Below are positions 34,242-45,013 of a DNA stretch of 64,000 nucleotides, one piece after another. The notes beneath the pieces were generated by a model. That model had not been told where the DNA came from. It ran no database searches and saw only the letters and a program-made list of their open reading frames with translations. Location of the stretch: positions 6,438,909 through 6,502,908 of the forward strand of contig CM077823.1 in NCBI GenBank assembly GCA_039720395.1, read 5' to 3'. Positions within the stretch are counted from its first letter, which is position 1. Each line of letters starts with the position of its first letter. The position numbers and the translations under genes were made by a program. Source of the DNA: Liquidambar formosana (Eukaryota > Streptophyta > Magnoliopsida > Saxifragales > Altingiaceae).

Positions 34242-34760
34242 GATACTGGGTACTATGTGCTAATGTCAAATATATATGCAGCGTCAAGCAAATGGCATGA
34301 AGTTGGGAAGCTGAGAGAAGATATGAAGAGTAGGGGATTGAGGAAACCTGCAGCCTTCAGTGTGATTGAGTTGGGTAAAGAGGTTCATGGTTTCCACACA
34401 GCTGACCAGTTAAATCCATATTGTAGAGAGGTTACAGAAAAGTAGAGGATTTGGCGGTCGAGATGAAGATGGCAGTGTTTGTTCCAGACCTTTCATGTGT
34501 CTGCATGATGTGGAAGAGGAAGACAAGGAGCACATACTAAAGTACCATAGTGAGAAGCTGGATGTGGCTTTTGGAATTATGAAGATTGACCCAGAAATGG
34601 CAATTCAAGTGGTTAACCAAGAACCTCTGGATTTGCAATTACTGTCACTCCGCCTTCAAGTTTATTTCATATATTTATGGATGAAAGATTATTGTATGAG
34701 ATCCAAATTGATTCCATCACTTTGAAGGTGGTACATACTCATGCAAGGATTACTGGTGAA
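34242..34760 (+). pseudogene. Duplicated 3' end of the PPR-DYW gene, broken
   Basis: Nearly identical to the last part of the neighbouring PPR gene, from the E-domain block GYYVLMSNIYAASSKWHEVG to the terminal DYW codons (compare 30121-30631). Breaks include a lost T that shifts the frame at about 34432, a lost base near 34501, an inserted GT near 34610 that shifts the frame before the CNDC zinc ligands, and damage in the last 60 bases. It retains the HSEKL motif but cannot encode a working deaminase. Its left junction joins PPR sequence to a piece of ClpD-like intron. Confidence 0.93.
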
Positions 34761-35318
34761 CTGCGCATGCTGCACCTTAGTGCTCAGCTTTCTTGATCAA
34801 AGATTTACGAGACATTTGGTCAAAGCAGTTTTTCAACTATTTTAAGAGGTGTTTAGCACTTCATCATTCAACGAGGTCCAATCCTAATATGCTATTGATT
34901 CGATAATCCGATAGTGGAATCAATTCAATGTAGCTCCAGAGATAAATAAAATTAAAAAAAAAATGCATTCTTTTAAGGATTCAATGGAATCAATTCAATC
35001 ACAATGTTAGCGAATTCATGCATGATATGTACATGAGCTCCACAGCACAAAGTGAAAGAAGTTTGCCTCTGTTGACCAGCTCAAGACATGCAAAAAAATA
35101 TGGGGGCTACTTGATACCCTTCTCTTGGGTGGTTCTTCCAGTCCCAAAGACGTCCTTTCCATTATTTGCATTTGCGTAATTAGTAAATAATAAAAAGTCA
35201 CAAGAGTTATGTTTGTTTTCTCACATGTTTCCCTTTTCTTGTGCTCATTCGTTGGCTGTGTTGAAAAACCAATGATTGGATTTTTGGCTATTTGTTTCAA
35301 TCCATGCAATGCATCTGG
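34761..35318 (+). repeat. Duplicated 3' flank of the PPR gene
   Basis: The duplication continues past the pseudogene stop: 34761-34935 matches 30632-30800, and 35007-35318 matches 31105-31428. About 300 bp between them is missing or replaced (AT-rich 34936-35006). Because non-transcribed flank is included and there is no poly(A), this was a DNA-level duplication, not retroposition. Confidence 0.85.
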
Positions 35319-35490
35319 AAGATGGGTTCATTTTCTAAGTTGTTAATGTTAGGGAATTCTATCTTATTATTACTAATATTATTATTGAATTTTGTTGATT
35401 ATCAGAATGAACTAGTGTTTGATAGATTAGTTTCGCGTGATAGACCTGTAATTTGTTGCATTGTTTATGATACTTGAAGTAAAAATTGAC

Positions 35491-35742
35491 AACCCCAAGG
35501 GGTTGGTTGAGTTGGTCACTGTACCTACACCTTAGAAAGCAAAAGGTGTTGGGTTCAACTCCTCTCACTCCCAAGGGGCCAGCCATCAACCTAGCATTTA
35601 CAGCCGGGTGCAAGACTTTTTACAACACTAAAGTGGGCGGTGGCCTGCTTGAGACCGGGGGCTAGTCAAGTCTTACAACTGGATGCCTCAGGCTTGTCCT
35701 AGAGAAAAAAAAAAAAAAAAAAGAAAGAAAAAAAAAAGAAGG
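35491..35742 (+). mobile_element. tRNA-derived SINE
   Basis: Begins AACCCCAAGGGGTTGG. It has an A box (TGGTTGAGTTGG, 35504-35515) and a B box (GGTTCAACTCC, 35552-35562) at tRNA-like spacing, a tRNA-unrelated body, and a long A-rich tail from 35705. Target-site duplications are unclear. A 17-bp tandem duplication (GTAAAGATGCACAAGGG) follows the tail. Confidence 0.85.
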
Positions 35743-35876
35743 GAATGTAAAGATGCACAAGGGTGTAAAGATGCACAAGGGTTTAAGTTTCAAATTGCCA
35801 TTTATGGCCCTAGATAATATGATTTTGCATTGGGAGAAAATGTAAATCATTTGGCAGCTTGGCAGTCTCCAGACTT

Positions 35877-36660
35877 CAAGGAGAATTTGAGCAAAGATGG
35901 TAGAGAACCACCCGCTGCATCAAAAGGAACATGTGAAAATACCCTTGGAAAAGCTGCGGTTGTGAGATTCTCCTAGAAAAGAAGAGGTAAGGTTCACTTT
36001 ACTTGGGTTCCATTTTTGGTGTCTTAAGTAAGAACAAAGAGGACCGCTTAGTGGTTTACTATTATTTCAGAGAAAAGTGCTCTAGCTCAATTTGGTGTGG
36101 ATCTTACTGCTCATGCCAGTGATGGACTCGTTGATCCTGTAATTGGTCGAGACACCGAGGATCAGTGATTTTTCAGATGCCTTGTCAAAGAACCAAAAAC
36201 AAACCCATTCTGTTTGGTGAAAGCAGAGTTGGGAAAACAGCCATAGCTGAAGGATTAGCAATTAATATTACATAGGAAGATGATCCCATTTTCCTCTTGG
36301 TGTGTCTCCTCCTCCATGTGTTATTCATGTCATATGGTTCATATAGTTCTTTATACTCATCCGGATGCTTCTTTTCTTGAGACAGCTGTATCTTACCAAG
36401 TTGATTAGCTTTATTCTAATCAGGTGAATGCATTTTTGGAGCAATGTTTCGGATTACGGAGTGCTTTCATAGTTTCACTGTAACCTAGTCGTCATATACT
36501 GGCGCTGCAGGTAATATCATTCGTATTATTGATAAAGTCCATACACTTGTTGGGTCTGGCACAGTTGGACAAGGAAGAAAGGTTTTGGTCTCGACATTGC
36601 TACTTTATCGAAGCCATCACTGGGAGGATTGAATTTCACATCGGATGATGGTTTCTCACA
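35877..36660 (+). pseudogene. ClpD/ERD1-like Clp ATPase pseudogene, introns retained
   Basis: Fragments of a chloroplast Hsp100 Clp ATPase lie in order: linker sequence (REPPAASKGTCENTLGKAA, about 35905-35960); the start of the first AAA domain (SALAQFGVDLTAHASDGLVD, then PVIGRDTE, 36077-36165); a Walker A-like GESRVGKTAIAEGLAI in which the conserved glycine is replaced by Arg (36217-36264); and the Walker B region IIDKVHTLVGSGTVGQG (36529-36579), with D-E changed to D-K. A TGA near 36167, a TAG near 36273 and a lost base near 36583 kill it. Intron borders survive (GAG|GTAAGG near 35992, TTTCAG near 36070, CTGCAG before 36513), so it is a DNA-level copy. ClpD-type is preferred over ClpC because of the linker wording. 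Confidence 0.82.
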
Positions 36661-36927
36661 ATGTCATATTGTCTTGCTTCATTCTTATAAAATCGTGTCA
36701 GTGACTTTTGAAGATCGAACGCTTGACATGTCCATAATTATGTTCAATGACGCATGACACCAAGATAAGTCAAATTTATATTTAAATAATACTGAACTTA
36801 ATGGAAGCAGAAGATGCTTCATTCTTATCAACTAGGAATAATGGTAAAGACAAAAATATTAAAAGTAGGTATTTGAGGTGGACAAAAGATATGGATCGCC
36901 TAAATTTGGAGTTCTTCGCTGATGAAG

Positions 36928-37045
36928 TTCATGAATTAATTCCTCAATGCATCAGGCTGATGTGGGGGAGTGCGTCCTTAAGATTGCTTGAAGAGGGATT
37001 TAATCGAAGTGCGTGCAAGTTGGCCTAGACACCTTGACCGTCAAA
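36928..37045 (+). mobile_element. 5'-truncated SINE, same family as 1237-1450
   Basis: Matches the 3' half of the SINE at 1237-1450 (GTGGGGGAGTGCG, CCTTAAGAT, GGGATTTA, then GACACCTTGACCGTCAAACC) in plus orientation, diverged. It sits inside the Myb/SANT-like pseudogene. No target duplication was found. Confidence 0.75.
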
Positions 37046-37324
37046 CCAAAAAACCAAAAGTAATGATAGAAACACGCAAGATAACTACTTTAAAAAGTCT
37101 GCATATTCACATGTAGCTGATGTTGTATATGAAAAATTCAATATTAATTGCCCAAATTGACAATGTCAAAAATAGGATGAGAACTACCAAAAATAATTTG
37201 AAGATCATACAAGACCTAAAGAGAAATGGTAGTGGCTATTACTAGGATGACAACTTTGAAGAAGATCATGGGTTATTAAAAAGTTACGATGATGTTGTTA
37301 AGGTAACTTTATTTATTTATTTAT

Positions 37325-37790
37325 ACTAGATGTAAGCACACGTGCATTGCATGTGGTATTTTTCAATAATATGAAATATAAATGAAAGAATAATTTTTAA
37401 AGAATTAGATATTAATATCGGTTTAGTTAGATTTTTACTTCTAATGAAACTTATAGTGAGTAGTATGACTAATTTGAAAGTTTTATGTTAGTCACAAATA
37501 AATTTAGAATATAATAATTCCCAATAATATATGGTAACACGATATTATATTGAAGATAATGACCCTGCATAGAACTTTAATGAAAAACAAAGAGAAATGT
37601 TTCCTACATAAGTTAACTACAAGAGTAGATGTTTCTTATATAAATTTTACTATAATAGTAGCTATCATCTATTCACCAACAATAAGATTAAAAGGGTGCG
37701 AAAGGGTAGTTGTGTATTTAAAATTTAAAATAAGGGTATATTAGTTGATCAAAAGTTTTTTTCACATTCAGCTTTTTATAGGTAGTATAG
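37325..37790. mobile_element. Possible MITE-like insertion in the pseudogene intron
   Basis: Starts CTAGATGTAAGCACACGTGC and ends near TTTTATAGGTAGTATAGAT, a start/end pairing that recalls a common plant non-autonomous repeat ('actag...gcgttgcacg' type). No clean inverted ends or duplication could be confirmed. Confidence 0.3.
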
Positions 37791-37999
37791 ATTTATTTTG
37801 TGGGTATGATTTTCTTATTAAATGTTGAATAATTTTTTATCTATTACTTATATTTTTCAATTTTTATTTTAGACACATCTTAGAAAGGAAGACTTCTTTA
37901 ATAAATCAAATGATGTTCAAGGAAATTGCACTAGTTTTAGGTAATGACTGTCCTAAAAGTGATTTTGTTAAGTCATTTGTTGACATTGATTTGAACTAA

Positions 38000-38393
38000 C
38001 TAAACCTCTTTCATGTTTTGATAATGTGATCTCAGATGAAATTGTCGGAATATATCTCAAACTAAAAAGCAACTTTCAATGCCAAATGCTCTAATTTTTA
38101 ATGTATGAAAATAAGGGGAAAAGTAACATCAAAATGAGAACATTAAAAAGATCGTAGAGAAATTTTTTTTTTTTATCAAAATAAAAAGTTTTTTTTCATA
38201 AAGAAAGTTTCACAAGGATCTTATGATTGATCATCTTCACAAAAAGATAATGAGATTGAAGGATTTTGTGATAGCTTTCTTGCATTGGCTTTAAATCACT
38301 TGTGTACAACCCACTAATTGTAAATTCATTCTTTGTGAAGAACGAAAACCTTTGTAAGCATTCAAGCATGGTACATTATTGAAGGAATGCAAG
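38000..38393. other. AT-rich intergenic DNA
   Basis: No gene recognised. A T tract lies near 38164-38174. Confidence 0.4.
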
Positions 38394-39715
38394 TGTAATG
38401 ACCCATTAATTTAAAATAAGAAAATTACAATTTTACCATTAAAAAACAAAAAACAACTTTTAAGGGGTTAGACCCCTTTTATGTGGGAGAAAGAAAAGAA
38501 AAGAAGAGAGAGAAAGAGAAAGAGAAGCCAAGAGAGGAGGGAGGGCCGATGGTGGCTCATTGGAGCACGGTGCTCCGGTGAGATGTTGTCAAGCTCAGAT
38601 CTAGCATTTGTTGGTCCAATCTACGCAACTAAGGTTGTGGATCTACATCGTCTTCACTCCATTTTAGAGGTAAAGGCATTTTCTCATTTTAAACCATTAA
38701 TATATGGGGGTTTGGGTGTAAATCATGTAGATTTCCATGTATTTGATATATTTTGCATAAATTACATGCATGTGGTAAGCTTTATGGGTTTTGATGGATT
38801 TTTTGAAAACCCTAGGGTTTGATTTCTATACCCTTTTGTTATATAAATGTTGTTTATAAAACCTTTATATGCTTATAGGTTAAAACGAGTTAATTTTGAA
38901 ACCTATTGGGCTATATTTATACATTACAAAAAATTATGGACAACTTTTATACGAGTGTTTTAGAAACCAATAATTTGAAAAATGTTTGGAAAATGGTTTA
39001 TATGAATTATGAAGGTTATTTCTTGTGAATTAAAGGCATAAACCCGTTATATGGTTTTTGGGAAAATTTATTGTATTTTCCGGTGATATTGGGAAATTGT
39101 GAAAATGATAAAATGAGAAGAAAAATGTTTTGTGGGATTTATAGAATGCTTCACTTAGTAGTGGAGGGTCACTTGGAATTATTCTGGAGTTTAGTTCGTT
39201 CTACCTTGTCCCTATGGTCTTGTGGGGGATTAGTTTGTTCTACACCGAATTTATTGGAATATAATCTCTTATACCGTGTGAGAGCCCCGTTTGTCCATAG
39301 AGGTTTATTATTGGTTGAGGCTGAGCTGGAATTTAGCCCCACATATCATCTAATGCATTCAAATACTTTTGGATATAAAATGGATTTTATGGAAATTAAA
39401 AGAGTTTCATTGGCACCCGAATTTATTGGAAATAACCCGATTATGGTCTCGTAAATAATTTTATTTGTTGTTTATCTTTTTACATAAAAACGGGTGTTAG
39501 TAATGAGGTATAGTTAGAGGAAAAACATTAGATTTTATCTTTTGTTGTTTATTTTTCTTACACTTGTATGGTTTTACATTTACATCCAAGTATATTAAAT
39601 TGTAATCTAATGGTGGTTTTGCAGGTTTTCTTTAAAAAGTATATAAATTTATGGTTTTAAAAGTATATAAATTTATGGTTTTAAAATCTTGGTTTTAAAA
39701 CATTATACACTTTTG
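38394..39715 (+). mobile_element. 3'-truncated LTR, same family as the solo LTR at 49566
   Basis: Begins TGTAATGACCC and is collinear, in opposite orientation, with the solo LTR 49566-51695. Shared blocks include the GA-rich leader (38481-38560), GTTGTGGAT...CTTCACTCCATTTTAGAGGTAAAGGCATT (split by a few changes, 38630-38680), GGTGGTTTTGCAGG (39611-39624) and AAGTATATAAATTTATGG. About 480 bp of the family's 3' end is missing, at the junction with the copia element. A plus-strand open stretch at 39071-39454 is part of the LTR and shows no known domain. Confidence 0.8.
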
Positions 39716-39757
39716 AAATTGCTTCCATAATGAATTTGTGTGTGCTCACTTGATCTT

Positions 39758-40881
39758 CTAGGCTTGAAGACCAATTGAAGCTGAACATGACTTCAGCTTC
39801 TCCACTGTAACCACCTTGACGAACATATTTGTAGGATTCTGGTTAGTGTGGATCTTCTCTAAAGTAAACTTGTCATCCTCCACAAGTGATTTGATGAAAC
39901 GATATTTGATATCTATATGCTTGGTCCTAGAGTGAAATGCTAAGTTCTTGGCAAGATGGATTGCATTTTGACTATCACTGTATAACTTGCAACTTTCTTG
40001 CGGATTGCCCAATTCTTTCATGAAACTCTGTAACCATACCATTTCCTTGGAAGCTTACGTTGTAGCAACATACTCTGCTTCTATTGTGGAGATGGTAACT
40101 ATATTCTGTAACTGAGAAACCGAGCTAACTATTGCACTACCCAAAGTAAACACATACCCTGTTGTGTTCTTCCTTCTATCGATATCCCCTGCTAGATTTG
40201 AATCAACAAAACCTTGTAAATTGATTTCTAATCCTCCATAACACAAAGCCATATCTGTAGTGCCTTCAAGGTATCTAAGAATCCATTTGACAGCTTCCCA
40301 ATGCTCCTTGCCTGGATTGTTCATGAATCTGCTGACAACTCTCACTACATGAGCAATATTTGGTATTGTACAGATCATAGCATTCATCAAGCTTCCAATA
40401 GCTGAGGCATATGGCACCTTGGACATGTAATCAACTTCTTCCTGTGTCACTGCACCATGATCCTTTGAAAGTCTAAAGTGGCTTTCGAAAGAAGTGCTAC
40501 TGGCTTAACATTTTCCATATTGAACCTCTTGAGTACCTTAGACACGTACTCTGCCTGGGACAACTTTAGTTTTCTTTTTGCTCTGTCTATGCTAATTCGC
40601 ATACCTAGGATTTGTTTTGCAGTACCCAAATCATTCATCGCAAACTCCTTAGACAACTTATCTTTGAGATTTGAAATCTCATGCATGCTTGAACCTACAA
40701 TAAGCATATCATCTACATACAAAAGAAGGATAAGATAAGAATTATCTAGTTTCTTAAAATAACAACAGTGGTCACCGTGGCATCTAGAAAAGCCATTATT
40801 GTACATAAAACTATCAAATTTCCTGTACCATTGCTTGGGAGCCTGTTTCAAACCATATAAATTCTTTTTGAGTTTACAAAC
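39758..40881 (-). pseudogene. pol: Copia RT (C-terminal part) and RNase H
   Basis: The RT continues from VCKLKKNLYGLKQAPKQWYR (40881-40822) through the catalytic LLLYVDDMLIVGSS (about 40722-40681) and ILGMRISIDR. A frame change at about 40450 leads to the connection region (ASAIGSLMNAMICTIPNIAH) and RNase H (GFVDSNLAGDIDRRKNTTGY, TISTIEAEYVA), with a stop at about 40055, and the last block SDSQNAIHLAKNLAFHSRTK then HIDIKYRFI. The first RNase H aspartate is kept, and the usual D-W-A-G-D reads S-N-L-A-G-D. RT catalytic aspartates are intact, but the ORF is in at least three pieces. Confidence 0.92.
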
Positions 40882-42220
40882 TGTAGACACCCCATTTTGC
40901 ACCCGATGATTTGAATTGGGGACACCCTATGATTAGGTTAGTTTATGCACTTTAACGGGCTTTGGGATACGTCCAAATGGGCCAACAGAATTGCAGCTGA
41001 CAATAAATAAAAATTTTGGAAGATTAATGCGTACGCAGGGACTAAGGTGCATACGCATCTACATAAGCTGCCTACACACCACATGTTTCCAGAACCTTTC
41101 TTTTCGAGCTTCTTGCCTTCCAGATCAAAACTCTTTTTAGGAAACGTGTTACAACATGCTTAGGAGACCTAGATTTTTGGGAAAAGAGGTAGAAACCCTA
41201 ATCCTTTTTCCCATGCCTATATATAACCTACTATACATTTAAGAGAAGGGGACTTTTGGACTGGAATTAGAGAGAATAGAGAGAAAGAAAGGAAGAGTGA
41301 CGGCTGCGATTTTGGAGGTTCAGAAGGAGGAATTCCAAGGCAGATTGAGTGCATAACCCTGAGGGTAAGACCAATAACTTGATTCTATGGTTTGTTTATT
41401 GAGCATGATTGTCTTTCTGATAGAATAATATGATTACCATGGGTATTGTATTTGTCATGAATGATTAGTTTAATATTTGGCAAATGTAATGACATGAACA
41501 TCATCACGTAGAGAACTCTCATTGTGAGGGAAATTAAGTTTCCATGTATATTTTCATATAAACATCATGTAGTGGATTAGGGATTTAACATGTGATAATT
41601 TGCTCTTCTGTAAAATGGTATGTAGATGTAGTTTTTGTTTCATTTTAGTATAAACTGTGTCAACCAGTAAAGTCAGTAAGGGTCGCTGCGTATACCTTAT
41701 AATGCAGGGGAGAAAGTCTTGAGACATGACATAAGCGCCAATGGATGTGTACGCATCTTTTAAATGCGTACACAATTACCTTAGATGCATACGCAGTGAT
41801 TTGGTTGCGTACGCACGCAAATTTTTGGCAGACAGTTTCATTTCTTTAGTATGTTTATTCTGACAATCGCTTAATCTTATTCTCTGTTCTCTCATGTTCA
41901 TTTCGTACCCCTATTTTTGCCATAACATCATGACTCATATGCTGCCATTATTGCATAATTTAAGGTTGATCTTAATTGAACGTTAGATTAATTAAAGCCA
42001 TTAATCATGTGTGGGGGCCGGTCCCGTCTGGGCGTGGCTGGGTGCCTAACACATTCCCAGCTGCGTACCCTAGCTTCGAAGCCGAAACTCTGGTTATGAC
42101 GAGCTAGACCCTACTAGGGTTCACTCGTTCCCAATATTGGGTGGCGACTCCTCTCCGTGTTAGTCCTTTGAGGCTAATGCGTATTCTCGAGCTATGTGGT
42201 ATTAGGGCGTGGCACTCACA
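40882..42220 (+). mobile_element. Solo LTR (1.34 kb) nested in the copia RT gene
   Basis: TGTAGACACCCC...GGCACTCACA with a perfect CAAAC duplication (40877-40881, 42221-42225). Ignoring it, the copia RT sequence runs directly from 'HQPEG' to 'VCKLKKN' coding. Near its 3' end it carries the GGTGGCGACTCC block (42140-42151) that the 3.4-kb LTRs here also have, so it belongs to a related Tat/Ogre-like group. A TATA-like CCTATATATAACC is at about 41216. It contains six TGCGTACGCA-type palindromes. Confidence 0.92.
41028..41815. promoter_or_regulatory. TGCGTACGCA palindrome arrays in the solo LTR
   Basis: The 10-bp palindrome TGCGTACGCA or a one-base variant occurs at 41028, 41048, 41746, 41765, 41786 and 41806. 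Steps within clusters are 20, and then 19, 21 and 20 bp. Copies at 41028 and 41806 are perfect. One cluster lies upstream and one downstream of the TATA-like site near 41216. Confidence 0.6.
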
Positions 42221-42225
42221 CAAAC

Positions 42226-42720
42226 CATATTCTCCTTCCCTATCATGACATACCCTTCTGGTTGGTGCATGGAGATGTCCTCCTCCAAATCACCATGGAG
42301 AAATACTATTTTTTATATCTAGTTGCTCTGAATGTAAATCTTTTATTGCCACAATACTTAAAACTGATTTGATAGTAGATATCTTAACAACAGGGGAGAA
42401 AATTTTAGTATAGTCAATACTTGCTTTCTATTGGAAACCTTTCACAACCAACTTAGCCTTGTATCGTTTACTACCATCATGCTCTTCCTTCTCTCTGTAA
42501 ACCCATTTGTTATGCAAAGCTATCTTTTCCTTGGGTAATGGAATAAGATCCCATATCTGGTTTGACGACAGAGAATTCATCTCATCATCCATTGCTTGCT
42601 CCCACTTTTCTCTAGTATCAACCTGCAATGCTTCCTCATAACACTTTGGTTCACCATTGTCAGTCAACAACAAATAATGCAAAGAGGGGGAATAACGCAT
42701 TGGGTTTACTAACCCTAGAT
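42226..42720 (-). pseudogene. pol: Copia RT N-terminal region
   Basis: Minus strand, from about 42700 downward: a typical copia linker (CYEEALQVDTREKWEQAMDD, EMNSLSSNQIWDLIPLP) enters the RT fingers (HNKWVYREKEEHDGSKRYKA, LVVKGFQ). After a stop at 42430 it continues in frame toward the D-V-x-x-A/T-F motif region (SEQLDIKNSI), then, after a frame change near 42310, to WWFGGGHLHAP-type wording where HGDLEEDISMHQPEG should be. The solo LTR follows. Pseudogenic. Confidence 0.88.
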
Positions 42721-43900
42721 GATCTCTTCACAAGAGGAGGGGTCTAAGGTTCTACTTGTATATTCACATCTTGAGGTTTTAAGACATCCTTACTAATTAT
42801 TTCCTCAAGTTCAACAAACTCAGAATTTTCTTCATTTTCTTTTTGTTTTTTCAATTTATCTTTATACATGACAGATTCATTAAATATCACATCTTTACTC
42901 CTAAATATTTTTCGATTTTCAGCATCCTAAAATCGATAACCAAAATTGTCAACACTATATCCCATGAAAGTACATTTTTGAGATTTAGGATCAAGTTTAT
43001 TCCTCTTTGCAGAATTAATATGAACATAATAGATACAACCAAATATTTTCAAATGTGATAGGTTTACTTCTTTTCCTATCCATGCCTCCTCAGATAATCC
43101 ACCATTCAAAGGAACTAAAGGCCTTCTGTTGATCAAATAGCATGCAATACTTACAGCATCTGCCCAAAACTGTTTAGGAAGTCTAGCATGAATTCTCATA
43201 CGTCTCGCACGCTCCTAAATTGTTCTGTTCATCCGTTCAGCAACGCCGTTATGCTGTGGCATTCTTAGAGGTGTTTTCTATCTCCTAATTCCATTGGCGG
43301 CGCAATATTCTTTAAAGGCATCATCACAGTACTTACTCCCATTAGCTGATCTAATACAATTCAGTTTCAACCCTGTTTCATTTTCTACTAAAGCTTTCCA
43401 TTTCTTGAAAGTATCAAATACATTTGATTTTCTCTTTAAGAAATACACCCATAATTTTCTAGTAGCAGCACCAATAAAAGAAACAAAATAATATGAGCCA
43501 CCGAGAGAACATACCTTGGATGGTCGCCACACATTAGTATGAACCAACTCTAGTCATTCTGATTTCAAAGCCCTTCTAGTCGTCGAAAAACTGACTTTCC
43601 ATTGTTTCCCGAAAATGTAATCCTCACAGAACTCTAACTCTGTGGATTTCATATCTGGTAACTTTCCTTTTGACATCCGAACCTTTATTCCCTTTTCGCT
43701 CATATGCCTAAGTCGTTAGTGCCATGTGCTCATGTTCGTCTCTGATGATGCAACTAAGATTGAGCTATATGAATCCAAAGCCACATAAAAAGTACCCTAT
43801 TTCTTGCCATAAGCTATCACTATAGCCCTTTTTGTCATCTTCCACGAATCACTTGTGAAAGTTGTAAAAATCCCCAAACCTGACAACTGACCGACATAGA
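42721..43900 (-). pseudogene. pol: Copia integrase with altered catalytic residues
   Basis: The zinc-finger region and start of the core lie near 43730-43560, with stops. The core reads VHTNVWRPSKV (about 43546-43514), where the family has HTD-W-G-P: the first catalytic Asp is Asn. Further on it reads IRSANGSKY where S-D-N-G-x-E is usual, so the second Asp is Ala. The third block HNGVAERMNRTI (about 43255-43220) keeps its Glu. The C-terminal LPKQFWADAVSIACYLINRR and LSHLKIFGCIYYVH are normal. Stops near 43275, 43218 and 42925. Confidence 0.88.
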
Positions 43901-44995
43901 TCAAATTTCTTCTTAAATTTGGCACATGTCTAACATCGTTCAGCTTCAGCACTGTTCCATTGGACAAATTAATGTGAACATCACCCTTTCTAACAATGCT
44001 GCAGGCCTTATCATCACCTAGGTAGACTTTTCCAAAATCTCCCTATACATAATTATGTAACATAGCTCTATGCGAAGTAGCATAGAATGATGCATCAGAA
44101 TCTATGATCTACGATTCATTACGAGAATCTAATGACAGAATTAAAGCATCAGATATTTCTTCACCATAAAAAAAATTAACAAAATCTTTACCTCCCTGAT
44201 TGTTATATTCCTGCTCTTTCTTTGGAACTCTGCAATCTTGTTTGAAGTGCCCCTTTTTTCCACAATTTTAGCATCCATCATCTTTTCCTTGTAGAACCTT
44301 TGACTTGCTCCTTCTTGATTTTGATCTGGACCGACCACGAAATTCGTTTCCCCTATTCGGCTTCCTTCCCCGTTCTTCAGTGCTCAAAGCAACCCCTGAT
44401 GACTTACCTGACGATCTTCGATGAGATTCCTCACTCAGAATAATGCTCCTAACATTATTGAACTTCAATTTTTTTGATCCATAGGAGTTGCTCAGGCTAT
44501 CATCAAACTATCCCAACTGTTCGAGAGGCTTGATAAAAGGAAAAGAGCCCTTATTTCATCATCAAAGATGATATTAACATATTCCAATTGACTTGTAACC
44601 GTGTTAAAATCATTCAGATGTTCAGCAACACTGTCGTTATCAACCATCTTCATGTTGAACTGATTCTTTATTAGAAAAACCTTATTTGAGATGGAGGGTT
44701 TTTTATGCATCCTTGAAAAGGTAGCCATTAGATTAACCGTCGTCTTTTCTTTGGAGATATTAAAGGCTATAGATGCAGTAAGACTGAGGCGCATTGTACC
44801 TAGGGCTTTCCTATCGAATATCTTCCACTCCTCTTTAGACATCTTCTCTGGCTTCTTCGATTTTCCTACTAGCGGAACTTACAAATTCTTCTGATAGAGG
44901 TAAAACTCTATTTGCATCTTCTAGAACCCGAAATTCTTCCCATTGAATTTCTTGATGCTAACCTTTATTTCTTCCGTTATCGCTCCCGCTCTAAC
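43901..44995 (-). pseudogene. gag: Copia gag and protease region
   Basis: Gag starts just inside the primer-binding site, with IKKFNGKNFGF then a stop. The capsid part (44842-44492) includes KALGTMRLSLTASIAFNISK and FSRMHKKPSISNKVFLIKNQ. The zinc knuckle near 44275-44230 reads C-stop-NCGKKGHFKQDC, so a stop codon replaces the residue after the first Cys. The protease region reads IIDSDASFYATSHR (about 44110-44070), where D-S-D-A replaces the family's D-S-G-A. Clearly inactive. Confidence 0.85.
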
Positions 44996-45011
44996 CCGAG
45001 CTCTGATACCA
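44995..45011 (-). other. Copia primer-binding site
   Basis: Reverse complement TGGTATCAGAGCTCGGG matches the initiator-tRNA-Met site (TGGTATCAGAGC) used by most plant copia elements. It follows the LTR end (CTACA) after a two-base spacer. Confidence 0.92.
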
Positions 45012-45013
45012 AT

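Larger units (their letters stand above)
36801..37999 (+). pseudogene. Myb/SANT-like (Harbinger-related) DNA-binding gene remnant
   Basis: Matches the plant 'Myb/SANT-like domain' family related to PIF/Harbinger accessory proteins. The first part is NGKDKNIKSRYLRWTKDMDR (36840-36899). The domain is then interrupted by a SINE fragment (36928-37045) and resumes with AYSHVADVVYEKFNINC (about 37105-37155) and IDNVKNRMRTTKNNLKIIQ (about 37158-37214). A stop follows at about 37242. A downstream exon after an apparent TTTTAG (37873) gives LVLGNDCPKSDFVKSFVDID, also family-typical. The intron (about 37303-37873) appears to contain another insertion. Non-functional. Confidence 0.75.

Noticed and set aside
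39071..39454. 127-codon plus-strand open frame
   Set aside because: It lies within an LTR fragment and is not preserved in the related LTR at 49566-51695. No domain was seen.
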